Assembly (NCBI RefSeq): GCF_019042655.1
Contig: NZ_JAHPZO010000013.1
Coordinates: 1-64,000, forward strand
DNA: 64,000 bases
Direction: 5' to 3'
Origin: Planococcus sp. CP5-4_YE
Lineage (GTDB): Bacteria; Bacillota; Bacilli; Bacillales_A; Planococcaceae
A program made the translations under genes and the position numbers. Every line of letters begins with the position of its first letter. The first letter of the stretch is position 1. Below, one piece after another: positions 41,766 through 52,192 of this stretch. The notes beneath the pieces are model-generated. The model worked only from the letters and a program-made list of their open reading frames with translations, was not told where the DNA came from and searched no databases.

Positions 41766-43585
41766 TGCTTATTTTTGCCAGCCGCTGCAACGTGCTTCTC
41801 AGTCAACTCCAAGTATTCTTCAATGGCGGACGTCAGGGATTTCTGTGCATCTCGCCAAAATGCCACTTGTGTAATATCTGCTGCTAGATACTGTTCACCC
41901 AATTGCTCGACGGTCATTTTACCGGAATCGCGCAATAACGCATCGTACCGCTCCGGGAATCCGTCCGGCTGCTGTTTGGCCTGTTCGTATATGCCGTTGC
42001 TGAATAAATAGCCGATCGTGTACGGAATATTGTAGAACGCTTTTTCGGCATCGTAGAAATGGCCGATGAACATCCATTTGTAAAGAGCCAAATCCTCAAC
42101 TAGTCCGCCGTAGATATCGTTTTCCACTTCGGAGATCATCGTTTTGATCTGCTCTGCGGAAATCATGCCCTCTGCCCGCTGCTCATAAAACTTACGTTCG
42201 AAGCGGAACATATTCGGCACGCTGATGACGTACTTTAAGCCGTCACGAATCTTCATTTCGAGCATGGCGAGCCGCTCGTTTTCGTCAGTTGTCTGTTCGA
42301 TCACCGCATCCAGTACCAGATTCTCCATAAACGTAGAAGCCGTTTCCGCGACACTCGTGCCTTTTTGCTGTGCAAGCGCCGGCTCGTCGTGAATGATGAA
42401 GTTGTGATAGGCGTGGCCCAGTTCATGCGCCAAGGTTATCAAGTCCTGATAAGTATCACGATACGTCAGGAAGATCCGGCTTTCTTTGGCCAGTGGCATC
42501 GACGCACAAAATCCGCCTTCCGCTTTGCCCGGCCGGTTCTCGGCTTCGATCCAGTTTTGTTCGAATGAACGGTCGGCAAAATTCCCGAGCTTGTCGCTGA
42601 AATGGTGGAACTGCTTGCTGATGACGGTTTTCGCCGAAGCAAAATCCACTTTGTCTGAAAGCGAAAATGCCGGCGACTCCAGATCGAACCAGCCGGCTGG
42701 ATCTTGGCCTGCCACTTTCAATTTCCGTTCGATATACGCTCTGTACAAATCTTTATTATCATCGAGGGCTGTGAGCATCGCATCGATTGAGGCTTCCTGG
42801 ATCCGATTATGCTCGAGCATCTCTTTCAATTTATTGTTCCAACCTCGCTGTTCGTAAATCGCCAAACGAGATCCAGCCACACGGTTCAAAATGGCTGCCA
42901 CTGTATCCGCGTGTGCTACGCACGTTTCGTCCACGGCTTCAGCTGCCCGCTTTCGGCTGGCGCGGTCTTTGCCGTTTATGGCTTCATTCAATGCCTGGCC
43001 GATCGACACTTGCTGCAGTTCCCCGTCCACTTCAATAGGCACTCTCAATTTAGTTAACACCAATTCATGCTGCTGTTCCCAGCCCGACAGGCCATTGACG
43101 GACAGCTCGCTGATCATCCGCTCCAGCTCGGCCGGCAAACGGTCCATGACCATCCCTCTTCTTTCATTCAAATAAAAAGACGAGTCCTGAACACGGCCAG
43201 AAGCGGTAAACTCCTGCCACTCCGCATCGGGAAATTCAGCAAAGGCTTGATCCAACTCGATCTGCAACGAAGCGAGCTTTGCTTTCAGCACGGCGCTTTC
43301 ATCCATCAAAGCGAGTGCTGCCTGATCTGCCACATTTTCTGCATATGCACAGATGGCGAAATCATCGAGCTGCTCCCAGGCGAGCAGGGCATATTGAAAT
43401 TGATCGATGATTTCCAACAAGGCATCGTTGTCCCGCTCGTCCACCTCGCGATAATTTTGCAATTGCCCAGCCGCTTGCTCGAGTGTATTTTGCAAATCTG
43501 CCATAAATGCTTTCAGTTCTTCTGATCGGCTTGTTCCGGCATATAAAGAAGTTAAATTCCATGTTTGTGCAGTTGTCTGTTCCAC
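41762..43585 (-). CDS. pepF: Oligoendopeptidase F (M3 metallopeptidase)
   Basis: 607-aa cytoplasmic zinc peptidase that cuts oligopeptides. The active-site HELGHAYHNFII gives HExxH at about residue 386, with the downstream Glu ligand in ASTFMENLVLDAV. The length and the opening TWNLTSLYAG are usual for the PepF/M3B family. GTG at 43585 is chosen over an ATG ten codons earlier because AGGGGA is 6-7 bases before the GTG. It may degrade peptides imported by the two peptide-type ABC systems of the window. In an operon with the following GNAT gene. Confidence 0.92.
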   Translation of the reverse strand: MEQTTAQTWNLTSLYAGTSRSEELKAFMADLQNTLEQAAGQLQNYREVDERDNDALLEIIDQFQYALLAWEQLDDFAICAYAENVADQAALALMDESAVLKAKLASLQIELDQAFAEFPDAEWQEFTASGRVQDSSFYLNERRGMVMDRLPAELERMISELSVNGLSGWEQQHELVLTKLRVPIEVDGELQQVSIGQALNEAINGKDRASRKRAAEAVDETCVAHADTVAAILNRVAGSRLAIYEQRGWNNKLKEMLEHNRIQEASIDAMLTALDDNKDLYRAYIERKLKVAGQDPAGWFDLESPAFSLSDKVDFASAKTVISKQFHHFSDKLGNFADRSFEQNWIEAENRPGKAEGGFCASMPLAKESRIFLTYRDTYQDLITLAHELGHAYHNFIIHDEPALAQQKGTSVAETASTFMENLVLDAVIEQTTDENERLAMLEMKIRDGLKYVISVPNMFRFERKFYEQRAEGMISAEQIKTMISEVENDIYGGLVEDLALYKWMFIGHFYDAEKAFYNIPYTIGYLFSNGIYEQAKQQPDGFPERYDALLRDSGKMTVEQLGEQYLAADITQVAFWRDAQKSLTSAIEEYLELTEKHVAAAGKNKQ

Positions 43586-43699
43586 GAATAATCCCCTTTT
43601 TATCTGCGGCAGCATCCCACTGCCTTATTTGCGCACCTTTATACTCATTCTTCTTTTTCCTTAAAATCCCTTTTGCAAATAAAAATAGGACAGCGAAAC

Positions 43700-44521
43700 T
43701 TATTGCGGCTCATCCCCAGGGCGTGTCGCTTCACTTTCCACTTCTATCATCCAGGACAAGATGGTGGTGCTGTCACGGACCTCTTTTTCTTTGATTTCTT
43801 GCAGCAACGCTTGTACGCCCTCTATATTTGAAGCCACTTCAAAGCGTTTGGCCACTTCCAGCGGATTTGAAAAATCGGTGTTGGGGCATTCCACCAGCCC
43901 GTCGGTCGTCATCAAAATGTGATTGACGCCTTTTCTTAATTCTTTTGCTCCTGTACTAAAGCAAGGCACCGGCAACTCGAATGTATTTGCTTTGCCGATC
44001 CATTCATAGAAGCTCCGATGATTCTGCTGCATCTCGCCGAGCGCTTCGAGTTCAGGATGAAACAGGTATACTAGGCAGTCGCCGACAGATAGCCACCAAA
44101 GGAATTTGCCTTTTCTTGCTGTGCATAAGACAGCGGTTTCGCCCTGCACTTCGCTGCATGCTGTTTTAAAACGCTCGCTTTCAAAGCTTGCCAGCAATAT
44201 CTCCGATAGCTGACTGAATGCTTGTTTTACGGGCGACTTTAAAGCTTCAGTGATTAAAGTTTTCAAACGGCCAATTTCCGCAACGACGAGCTCCGCGCTT
44301 TCGGCCGTTTGATGGGCGTCCAGCAAGACGGTGAATTCCCAGTCTTCCCTTGCATTGGCCCACACCAGGCAGCCGTCTTCATTTTTCGTTTGGCCGGCAG
44401 TTGAATTGCCGCCAAACCTTCCTACCGCGACAGGTCCGATTTGCCGAATATCCAGCTGGTCGACAAAATGCTTTTCGCTGCCGACCCAATTGAATGATAT
44501 TTGCTCTTTTCTATTTGCCAT
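43700..44521 (-). CDS. PP2C-like protein phosphatase
   Basis: 273 aa with the PPM/PP2C layout: RFGGNSTAGQTKNEDGCLVW (N-terminal ED motif), FTVLLDAHQTAESAE where family members have DGHGG, SVGDCLVYLF, ILMTTDGLVECP and RDSTTILSW. The metal-binding Asp residues appear kept, but the DGHGG loop is changed to DAHQT. Probably a serine/threonine phosphatase with altered activity. The ATG at 44521 has GGAGG 9 bases upstream; the longer ORF is rejected. Confidence 0.75.
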   Translation of the reverse strand: MANRKEQISFNWVGSEKHFVDQLDIRQIGPVAVGRFGGNSTAGQTKNEDGCLVWANAREDWEFTVLLDAHQTAESAELVVAEIGRLKTLITEALKSPVKQAFSQLSEILLASFESERFKTACSEVQGETAVLCTARKGKFLWWLSVGDCLVYLFHPELEALGEMQQNHRSFYEWIGKANTFELPVPCFSTGAKELRKGVNHILMTTDGLVECPNTDFSNPLEVAKRFEVASNIEGVQALLQEIKEKEVRDSTTILSWMIEVESEATRPGDEPQ

Positions 44522-44589
44522 ATGTATGTGCCTCCAAAGTTCACTAATGCGCCGACAAAGCTGCCAACTGCATTTGCCCACTGTATGCT

Positions 44590-44628
44590 AAAAAGACCTA
44601 TCGCCTGTTCAAAAGGCGATAGATCTTC
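44590..44628 (-). terminator. Terminator
   Basis: AAGAtCTATCGCC pairs with GGCGATAGgTCTT, then T5 on the minus strand, about 130 bases after the TspO-like gene. Confidence 0.75.
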
Positions 44629-44754
44629 CCCCGTTCAACTCTATTGATAAGCTATGCTCTATTTTTTTACTAATAATATCCAATTCGAAATAGGCTGTCA
44701 ATTTGGCATCTGCTCAGAATTCGCCTTCATTTCGCAGAATCAGCCATTCCGGTC

Positions 44755-45549
44755 TTAAACAGCATGATGGACCCCAGACAACTTTAGGCTATTTCTCGAA
44801 CGGCAAATTTTTAAGCCTTTGATACCGATCAGGCAGGTAGCCGTTACAGCAATGAGCGCTAACGGAATTGCTTTCCAACCAGCTAACACCGCACCAACGC
44901 TAATGGCAACAAACGCCCATAGGATGGTGGCATAATAAGCTTTTTGATATTCAACTTCCGCTAATAGCCGTAACGAGATAGCTGTAGCGGCTGTTAACAC
45001 TCCTGCTTGCCATAAAATGCCCCACAAGCCTGTGACTGGCCATCCATAAAAAGTAAGTGCGGATGACAGGTTGGCAAATACAGCGACCGTCGTCCACCCA
45101 TAATAAAGCGCAAAAGTGCCCGTGACGATCCATCTCTCTGGAGAAGTCAAGGAAGCATCCAATAGGTCCAAGAATACTGACCGCAGCAATAGCCCCATTG
45201 CTGCAAAGATAAAAACAGTTGCCCATAGCCATTCGTTGGAAGCACTCCAAATCCATGCTCCAAACCCTATGAAGATGAAACTGGAACGCGCAGCGATGCG
45301 GTCATAAATAGTTTTGGAATAGCTGATAGGGAGGAGCTGATAAATAGCATAAGCAATTGTTCCGAGAACGATAACCGACCAAATCGAAAAAGCGTATCCC
45401 GCCGGCGTAATGAGCGGATCTGCTCCTTCGCCTTCAAATAAGCCGCCGTTTACTTTTTCCACCGCCCATACGGAGGCCGGCTGCAATAACGCTAACGCAA
45501 GAACCGCGATTCGCTGTAATTTAATCAACAAGCGTTTCAGCCATTTCAC
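44755..45549 (-). CDS. TspO-like tryptophan-rich membrane protein
   Basis: 264 aa, larger than classical TspO/MBR (about 160). The Trp-rich ADPLITPAGYAFSIWSVIVLGTIAYAIYQ is the recognisable motif (PxGxxFxxxW). Six to seven helices follow with LYYGWTTVAVFANLSSAL. Commonly annotated as a tryptophan-rich sensory protein, with ligand unknown. GTG start with GGGAGGGGG upstream. Monocistronic. Confidence 0.75.
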   Translation of the reverse strand: MKWLKRLLIKLQRIAVLALALLQPASVWAVEKVNGGLFEGEGADPLITPAGYAFSIWSVIVLGTIAYAIYQLLPISYSKTIYDRIAARSSFIFIGFGAWIWSASNEWLWATVFIFAAMGLLLRSVFLDLLDASLTSPERWIVTGTFALYYGWTTVAVFANLSSALTFYGWPVTGLWGILWQAGVLTAATAISLRLLAEVEYQKAYYATILWAFVAISVGAVLAGWKAIPLALIAVTATCLIGIKGLKICRSRNSLKLSGVHHAV

Positions 45550-45778
45550 GTTACTTCCCCCTCCCTTATACTAAAAAACCGATTTATTCTCTCTTACAAT
45601 ATACACAGAATTTTCAATCAATAAACTATATATACTATTAACTTTTCATTTATAAGCTGGCATTTATGAAAACAGCTTGCTGGCTCATGCTATACTGGAC
45701 GACATAAACAGCCTTTTATTGGTGATTTTTACTTACTCCTGTACCCACAATATGATTTCATGGAAAGCGGTGGATTAG

Positions 45779-46624
45779 ATGACTGTACTGGTGACTGGCT
45801 TTACTGGAAACGTAGGATATGAAGTTGCCCAGAGTTTGAAAACGAAAGGTATTCCTTTTAAATGTGCGGTGCGCAATGTAGAAAAAGCCAGGAAACAATA
45901 CGGCTATGCCTACGAATTTTCATCATTGGACTTTGCCAACCCGGACAGTTTCAACCCGGCTTTAGAAAAAGTGGATCAGTTGTTTTTAATGTATCCACCT
46001 GGAGAAAACCTGAAGTTCGCGGAGTTTTTAGAAGCAGCCAAAAGAAACGGCATTCGCCACATTACTTATCTGTCAGTAAAAGATGTCCAATTTTTGCCGT
46101 TTATCCACCATCATAAAAACGAAAAACTGATTCGCAACCTGGGAGTCCCTTATACTTTCATTCGCGCCGGCTATTTTATGCAGAACCTGAATGATTTTTT
46201 AAGAGAGGAAATTAAAGAGCGTCAGCGCATTTATGTACCAGCTGGCATGGGAAAAACCAGCTTTGTCGATGTGCGGGATTTAGCGGAGATAGCTTCTTTA
46301 TCTTTTCAGGATCCGCATTTGCACCAAAATAAAGCCTATGTGATTACAGGCGATGAAGCGCTAAACTTTTCACAAGTTGCAGAAAAAATGACGAAAATTC
46401 TCGGCAAGCCAATTATCTATAAGAATCCCTCTCCGAAGGAATTTAAGCAATACATGCTGAGCCAAGGAAAAGATAAAGGATTTATCAATGTCGTCATTGG
46501 CATCCATTTCCCGACTAAATTGGGATTAGCCAAAGGCATAACTTCCGATTATCAAAAACTGACCGGTCAACACCCTAGGAAAATGGAAAGCTACCTTCAT
46601 GATTACCGGCACTATTGGGAGTGA
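45779..46624 (+). CDS. NmrA-like NAD(P)-binding protein
   Basis: 281 aa, atypical SDR. The N-terminal VLVTGFTGNVGYEVAQSL gives the GxxGxxG motif. DQLFLMYPPGEN follows, then ITYLSVKDVQFLPF and FTFIRAGYFMQNL-type segment (YTFIRAGYFMQN), FVDVRDLAEIA and VITGDEALNFSQVA. This is the pattern of NmrA/HSCARG or quinone-reductase-2-like proteins. Substrate unknown. Weak ribosome site (GGTGG). Confidence 0.85.
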   Translation: MTVLVTGFTGNVGYEVAQSLKTKGIPFKCAVRNVEKARKQYGYAYEFSSLDFANPDSFNPALEKVDQLFLMYPPGENLKFAEFLEAAKRNGIRHITYLSVKDVQFLPFIHHHKNEKLIRNLGVPYTFIRAGYFMQNLNDFLREEIKERQRIYVPAGMGKTSFVDVRDLAEIASLSFQDPHLHQNKAYVITGDEALNFSQVAEKMTKILGKPIIYKNPSPKEFKQYMLSQGKDKGFINVVIGIHFPTKLGLAKGITSDYQKLTGQHPRKMESYLHDYRHYWE

Positions 46625-46660
46625 CTACTGGATCATAGTTTCCAGATTAGCTCGTCAAAT

Positions 46661-46713
46661 AAAACCCTGGATAAGGACACAGTTGCTGATGTGGCCCTAT
46701 CCAGGGTTCTTTT
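46661..46713. terminator. Terminator
   Basis: AAAACCCTGGATA pairs with TATCCAGGGTT, then CTTTT. Between the convergent NmrA-like and exporter genes. Confidence 0.8.
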
Positions 46714-46780
46714 ATATTCTCCGTGAATGATATAAATGAGCAGATGGCCGGTTTCAGCACTGCAAATTCCATCAAATCCA

Positions 46781-47623
46781 CTATTCTTTTCTTCGATACA
46801 AATACATGGTCAGCGGCGCAAAAATCACCACGAAAATCGCGGACACGACGACCACCCAGCCAATTTGCTCCCACGTGCCGTCGCCGTGCATCAAGCCGCG
46901 CACCGCTGTCGCCAGAATGGAAATCGGATTGATGTTGACGAATCCTTGAAGCCAGGAAGGCAAAGTCGACGGATCAACGAAGACGTTGCTGACAAAAGTC
47001 AGGGGAAACACCACTAAAAAGCTGACCATCATCAGAGATTTTTCGGAACGCATGATGATGCCGGCGGCGGTCCAGATCCACGAAAAGCTGAACGAGAACA
47101 ATAAGATGACCAATACCGCACCCAATACGCCCATCACTCCGCCCTCTGGCCGAAATCCAAGTACCAGGCCGAGGCCGATCATGATGGCCGACGCCAGTGA
47201 ATAGCGGATGACGTCGACGAGCAATGCTCCGACTAAAGCGGATGGCAGCCAGATCGGCAAGGTGCGGAAGCGGTCGAATATGCCTTTTCGGATATCGTTG
47301 TTCAAGTCGATGCCGGTGTACATCGTAATCTGAGACACTGTCATGACCAAAATGCCGGGCAATAGAAACTGCAGGTACTCGCCCGTAGACCCGGCAATCG
47401 CACCGCCGAACAAATAGGTAAACATCAATAGAAAGATAATCGGAAACAAGGTCACATCAAACATCTGCTCCGGTACATGTTTGATCCGCAGCAGCGCGCG
47501 GTGGGCAAACGCCATTGTTGAAGCCAGGGCGTTCGGCGGATCCGGGCGCTTGCTGCCGGCAATGGCGTTCAAGGGATGCACTTCTTCATAAGCTGTTTTG
47601 TCATGTTCGATCTGTACGCTCAT
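46781..47623 (-). CDS. ABC-2 type exporter permease (DrrB-like)
   Basis: 280 aa with six membrane helices. [55 protein letters not shown] and [28 protein letters not shown] are hallmarks of the daunorubicin-type DrrB permeases. With the ATPase encoded just upstream it should export a lipophilic or drug-like compound. The start overlaps the ATPase stop (ATGA). Confidence 0.88.
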   Translation of the reverse strand: MSVQIEHDKTAYEEVHPLNAIAGSKRPDPPNALASTMAFAHRALLRIKHVPEQMFDVTLFPIIFLLMFTYLFGGAIAGSTGEYLQFLLPGILVMTVSQITMYTGIDLNNDIRKGIFDRFRTLPIWLPSALVGALLVDVIRYSLASAIMIGLGLVLGFRPEGGVMGVLGAVLVILLFSFSFSWIWTAAGIIMRSEKSLMMVSFLVVFPLTFVSNVFVDPSTLPSWLQGFVNINPISILATAVRGLMHGDGTWEQIGWVVVVSAIFVVIFAPLTMYLYRRKE

Positions 47624-48615
47624 GAGTTTTCCTCCTCAATCGGTTGATCGCTGGCAGATTGTCCGGTCAATGTCAAAAACACTTCATCCAGGCTTGGCCG
47701 TCCGAGTGCAAAATCGCTGATACCAATTTTTTCTTTGCCCAGTTCTCCGAGCGCTTCTGCGACGATGGAGGAATCTTTCGCCGGCGCACTCAAGGTCAAG
47801 CCATCTGTCGATACGTGAACCGCCACGTTGAGCTTGTGCTCAAGAATGGCCGTTGCTTGCGCTTGGTCGGCCGAATCCAGTAATTGCACATTCAATGTGC
47901 CGGTGCCGACCGACGCTTTCAATTCACTGCTCGTGCCTTCTGCGATAATCTTGCCTTGATTGATAACCGCAATGCGGTCTGCGAGCTGGTCTGCTTCCTC
48001 CAAGTTCTGCGTCGTCAACAGCACGGTGGTCCCAGTCTGAACAAGCGCACGCACAATCTCCCACACTTGGTTGCGGCTGCGAGGATCGAGGCCGGTCGTT
48101 GGCTCATCGAGAAACAATAGATCCGGCGTCACGACTATGCTTGCGGCGATATCAATGCGCCGCCTCATGCCGCCCGAATACTTTTTCACTTGCCGTTTGG
48201 CTGCGTTTTCCAAGCCGAATGCCGATAGTAATTCCGCTGCACGCAACTTCGCCTCTTTGACTGTGTAGCCCATCAGCCTGGAAATCAGCACCAAGTTTTC
48301 AATTCCAGTCAAGTCTTCATCGATCGATGCATACTGGCCCGTCAAACTGATGCGGCTTTTGATGGCCGCGCTTTCCGTTTTTAAATCATGCCCGAAAATG
48401 GTCGCGCTGCCGCTGTCTGGCTGAATCAATGTCGCCAGCATGCGGATCGTCGTCGTTTTCCCCGCGCCGTTCGGCCCTAAAAATCCGTACACAGTCCCTT
48501 TTGGAATCACTAAATCCACACCGTCGACCGCCCGTTCTTTCCCGTATACTTTCACCAATCCCGCAGCTTCTACAGCCAACCCGTTTGCCTGCCGCTCCCC
48601 ATTTCTTGTTTCCAT
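47620..48615 (-). CDS. ABC exporter ATPase (DrrA-like)
   Basis: 331 aa. Walker [16 protein letters not shown]-loop [13 protein letters not shown], signature [15 protein letters not shown], Walker [17 protein letters not shown] and H-loop [15 protein letters not shown], with the YASIDEDL and C-terminal DrrA-type domain ending in [18 protein letters not shown] 48615 has AAAAAGG at 8 bases; an ATG two codons earlier is too close. Forms a two-gene exporter with the permease. Confidence 0.9.
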   Translation of the reverse strand: METRNGERQANGLAVEAAGLVKVYGKERAVDGVDLVIPKGTVYGFLGPNGAGKTTTIRMLATLIQPDSGSATIFGHDLKTESAAIKSRISLTGQYASIDEDLTGIENLVLISRLMGYTVKEAKLRAAELLSAFGLENAAKRQVKKYSGGMRRRIDIAASIVVTPDLLFLDEPTTGLDPRSRNQVWEIVRALVQTGTTVLLTTQNLEEADQLADRIAVINQGKIIAEGTSSELKASVGTGTLNVQLLDSADQAQATAILEHKLNVAVHVSTDGLTLSAPAKDSSIVAEALGELGKEKIGISDFALGRPSLDEVFLTLTGQSASDQPIEEENS

Positions 48616-48754
48616 GCTCATCACCTTTTTCTTTGAAGGATACATTCACATGATTATGGCTTTTATTATAAACCTATTGGCGGAATATTCACTCTTTTTA
48701 TTTCATTATAGAACAAACGTTCCTATTAATCCACTATTATTTTCTTCCATAAGA

Positions 48755-48785
48755 AAAACTCCTGCATCCTGACAGGAGTTTAAAA
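48755..48785 (-). terminator. fabH terminator
   Basis: AAACTCCTG pairs with CAGGAGTTT, then T on the minus strand, 9 bases after the fabH stop. Confidence 0.8.
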
Positions 48786-48793
48786 TACAATTT

Positions 48794-49777
48794 TTAAATC
48801 GACCATTTTACCAGCATCCCGGCATGGGTCAAGCCGCCGCCGAATCCGTACAGGAGCAATTGATCGCCCGCTTTGATGCGGCCATCTTTCACGCCTTCGG
48901 CAAGCGACAAGGGAATCGATCCGGCAGATGTATTCCCGTAATATTCAAGTGAATAGATGGTGTTGTCGAGCGATAACCCGCTTCTCGTGCAGATCGATTC
49001 GATGATTCGCAAATTGGCGCTATGCGGCACGAACCAATCCACATCGGATGGCGCTATGCCCGCTTTTTTCATTAAGGCGTTGACACCTTTTGGCACTGTA
49101 TTGACCGCCCATTTGTATACTTCGCGGCCATTTTGCCAGACGACATTGCGGGCAGCCAAGTCTTCGCCGAACATTTCACCGGCCAAATCTGTGCAATACA
49201 GGTTGTTCGCCAATGCTCCGTTCGTTCCCATATGCGATTCGATAAAGCTCGGGTTGTCAGCATCATGCTCGACCAGCACTGCCCCGCCGCCGTCTCCAAA
49301 CAAGATGCAAGTCGAACGGTCGCTGTAATCGAGGATCTTCGAGAAGGTCTCTGCCCCAATCACCAGGATTTTCTTATGCAATTTGGAAGTGATCAAGCCG
49401 TTTGCCATCTGCAAGCCGTAAGAGAAGCCTGCGCAAGCAGCATTCAAATCAAACGTGCCGGCGTTCGGGATATTCAGTTTCGCCTGAACCATTGCGGCCA
49501 CGCTCGGTGTTTTAAAGTCAGGCGTCATCGTACAGGCAATAATCAAATCGACATCGTCAAACGTCTTGTCATAACGCTCCGCCAAATCCTGTGCTGCTTT
49601 CGTGCTTATATCACTCGTAAATTCGTGTTCTCCCGCAATGCGGCGTTCTCTGATGCCGGTGCGCTGGAGGATCCACTCGTCATTTGTTTCAACCAATTGT
49701 TCCAGGTCCAAATTCGTCAGCCTCTTTTCGGGTACATACGATCCGATGGCTGTAATTCGTGCTGCTGATCTGCTCAT
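48794..49777 (-). CDS. fabH: 3-oxoacyl-ACP synthase III
   Basis: Condenses acyl-CoA with malonyl-ACP to begin fatty-acid synthesis. 327 aa with the KASIII triad Cys115 (LNAACAGFSYG), His252 (VPHSANLRI) and Asn282 (YYGNTSAGS), plus GDGGGAVLVE. It stands alone, not beside fabF, like the second FabH (FabHB, YhfB) of B. subtilis. AAAGGGGTG precedes the ATG. A FapR-type operator overlaps the promoter region, so it should be repressed by FapR and induced by malonyl-CoA. Confidence 0.93.
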   Translation of the reverse strand: MSRSAARITAIGSYVPEKRLTNLDLEQLVETNDEWILQRTGIRERRIAGEHEFTSDISTKAAQDLAERYDKTFDDVDLIIACTMTPDFKTPSVAAMVQAKLNIPNAGTFDLNAACAGFSYGLQMANGLITSKLHKKILVIGAETFSKILDYSDRSTCILFGDGGGAVLVEHDADNPSFIESHMGTNGALANNLYCTDLAGEMFGEDLAARNVVWQNGREVYKWAVNTVPKGVNALMKKAGIAPSDVDWFVPHSANLRIIESICTRSGLSLDNTIYSLEYYGNTSAGSIPLSLAEGVKDGRIKAGDQLLLYGFGGGLTHAGMLVKWSI

Positions 49778-49821
49778 TCATACACCCCTTTAGCTTACTC
49801 ACCCCATTTTAGCACCTAACA

Positions 49822-49838
49822 TTAGTATTAGGTACTAA
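49822..49838. promoter_or_regulatory. FapR operator upstream of fabH
   Basis: TTAGTATTAGGTACTAA is a 17-bp inverted repeat (TTAGTA-5-TACTAA), matching the operator known for the lipid-synthesis repressor FapR of Bacilli. It lies 45 bases upstream of the fabH start, where the -35 region should be. Confidence 0.8.
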
Positions 49839-49839
49839 T

Positions 49840-50242
49840 AATTTAACCAGATAACTAAAAACTTTCTGACGCATAACATTTTTAACACATTTACGAGTCA
49901 TAAGGCATGCACCGTCTAGGTAATAAGAATATTTCAAGAAGCTCCCGCCTCTTGTTGCAACTGATTTTTTAATGTTTTTTAATCGCGTGGTATGTTCACT
50001 GCCAAAAAATAATAGCTTCAAGAGGACAATAAAAATATTGAAAAACGAATAATAAATTTTATAATAAATAGGGTTTTTACCAGTAATTCTCTCAAAGTCC
50101 AACATCGATCTGGAAATGAAACATGCAGGCATCCAGAACTTTGACCAGTGAATTTCTGCAAGCGAACGGCTAGGAGTCGCCCTTCAAAAACAATCTGTGG
50201 AATAATAGCCATAAGAGAACTTATTCGTTAGGAGGCGCTGGA
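49840..50242. other. Intergenic gap without visible gene
   Basis: About 400 AT-rich bases upstream of the FUSC gene. Only short frames without ribosome sites. AGGAGGCGCTGGA at the end is the FUSC ribosome site. No riboswitch or repeat recognised. Confidence 0.4.
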
Positions 50243-52192
50243 ATGAAACGAAACCGAACCGCAAAGAACGAGGAATTCCTCAGGCTCCTGAAACAGGCTT
50301 TCGCCATCAACCAACGCCCGCTGCCTTGGGCTAAAGCTTTGGCCGCCGGCGTCAGCTCCGGGCTTCCCGTGCTGATTGGCGTCTGGTTGGGGCAGTTACA
50401 GTACGGACTGATAGCAGGGCTCGGCGGCTTGGCCTTTCTCTATACGTTCAATGAACCGTACGCACTGCGCTCGAAGAAAATCTTTTTCGCCTCACTCGGC
50501 TTGGCGTTTTCAGCAGGCCTTGGCGTCTTGCTGTCCCAGCAGCCATTTCTCGCGGCCGCAGCAGTCGGTGTGATCGGGGCTTTAGCGGTCTTCATCTTCG
50601 GTGCCTATCAATTTACAGGGCCATCCGCCATTTTCTTCGTGCTGGTGTTTTTGATCAATAATAATATGGCCGACAACCCGGCCTTGTTCTTGCTGAACGC
50701 ATTCCTGGTTTTCCTGGGTGGCATGCTGTCCTGGCTGATGGCGATGTGGGCCTATCCCTTCAGGCCTCACGCCGCTGAAACCAAGGCAGTGAAACAAGAA
50801 TATGCCGAACTGGCCGTGCTCGCTGAATCTGCCGGCTCCGCTGAATTCTATGCTATACGCCAGCGCACCTGGTCCGCTTTGAAATCTGCTGAAACGGACC
50901 TCGGCTACGCCTCTGCCAAATGGACGCGCTCGAACCGGCTCGTGCAGTTGAACTTATTGCACCTGCAGGCAAAAGCGATCTATGCCGAAATCATCAAACG
51001 CGGCGACCGCTTTTCCGCTGTCTCGAAAGAAACAGCTGATAATTTGCGGCTCATCGCTTCCTCGGTTGAAGCATCCGGCAAAAAATCTTTTGTTGCAGCA
51101 CCGCGGCTGCAGACAGAAACCGGCGATGCCTTAACAGAAAGCACACGCAAAGCCTACGATATTCTCACCGGCCGGCGCGATAAACGAACGCGCGATACCG
51201 AACTCACCGCAGAGCCGTTCAAAGCCGTCTTTACCGGCTCCTTCAATAAACATTCGATGGTGTTTTTTGCGGCCATCCGTTTTGGCATTGTGTTGGCGTT
51301 TGCTGCATTGATCGCCTACTTTCTTCCGATTGACCCGTCTTATTGGGTTCCGTTATCGGCTGCGGCAGTCATGTCCGGCGCCACCATCCTATCGACATTC
51401 AACCGCTCGATCCAGCGTTCAGCCGGCACCATTGTCGGCATTGTAGTGGCGGCGATCATCTTGTCTTTTCAACCGGACGGGCTGTCTATCGCATTGATCA
51501 TTTTCGCATTGACGGCGCTGACAGAACTCGCGATTGTCTTAAACTATGCCGTTGCGGCATTCTTCATCACGCCAAACGCTTTGATGATTGCGGAGAGCAC
51601 TTCACAGATCGGGGACCTTTCCTATTTCGCTTCTGCGCGCATTGTCGACGTCTTGATCGGTTCCGCCATCGGGCTCCTCGGGGTCTTATTGATCGGCCGG
51701 CGCCGTGCTTCCAATTTGATTCCGCAGCATTCGGCCAAAACTTTGCGAAGTCAGCAGCGCTTTATGAGCCTGTTGTTTTCGCCTTACAGCCCGGACATTG
51801 ACGCCGAACCGATCGAATTGAAGAAAATGCGCACTAATTTGACCAATTTGAAGCTGGTGCTCGATACGGCACAAGGCGAATTGCCGCAGCGGCCGGAAAA
51901 CCTCGCTCTCTTGCAGCAAGTCTTCTTCGCGGCCGAACAGCTTGGCTTCCTGCTCGAGAACGCGGCACAAAAAGACAGGCTCGCCTTATCTCCCGTACAA
52001 CTCGGGCAGCTCTACCTGTTCTTTGAAATGATGGCGAACACAATGGAAGGCAAATGGCTGTTCGCGGAGCATGTAATTCCTGAAATTCCGGGATTCCCCG
52101 AAATCGAACAGGAACTCGCTGCCTTGCAGGAATCGATTCGAATGAGCCAACGCGAGACGGAACCACTTGAACAAGACGAAGCCCTGGAATAG
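50243..52192 (+). CDS. FUSC family membrane exporter
   Basis: 649 aa with the two-lobed FUSC plan: six hydrophobic helices near the N-terminus (about 30-165), a long soluble helical region (about 175-330), a second six-helix set (about 340-490) with YWVPLSAAAVMSGATILSTFNRSIQRSAGTIVGIVVAA, and a cytoplasmic helical tail. RSIQRSAGTIVG is characteristic of fusaric-acid-resistance/aromatic-acid efflux proteins (FUSC, YccS, AaeB). Substrate not defined. AGGAGG precedes the ATG; the terminator stem begins inside the last codons. Confidence 0.85.
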   Translation: MKRNRTAKNEEFLRLLKQAFAINQRPLPWAKALAAGVSSGLPVLIGVWLGQLQYGLIAGLGGLAFLYTFNEPYALRSKKIFFASLGLAFSAGLGVLLSQQPFLAAAAVGVIGALAVFIFGAYQFTGPSAIFFVLVFLINNNMADNPALFLLNAFLVFLGGMLSWLMAMWAYPFRPHAAETKAVKQEYAELAVLAESAGSAEFYAIRQRTWSALKSAETDLGYASAKWTRSNRLVQLNLLHLQAKAIYAEIIKRGDRFSAVSKETADNLRLIASSVEASGKKSFVAAPRLQTETGDALTESTRKAYDILTGRRDKRTRDTELTAEPFKAVFTGSFNKHSMVFFAAIRFGIVLAFAALIAYFLPIDPSYWVPLSAAAVMSGATILSTFNRSIQRSAGTIVGIVVAAIILSFQPDGLSIALIIFALTALTELAIVLNYAVAAFFITPNALMIAESTSQIGDLSYFASARIVDVLIGSAIGLLGVLLIGRRRASNLIPQHSAKTLRSQQRFMSLLFSPYSPDIDAEPIELKKMRTNLTNLKLVLDTAQGELPQRPENLALLQQVFFAAEQLGFLLENAAQKDRLALSPVQLGQLYLFFEMMANTMEGKWLFAEHVIPEIPGFPEIEQELAALQESIRMSQRETEPLEQDEALE

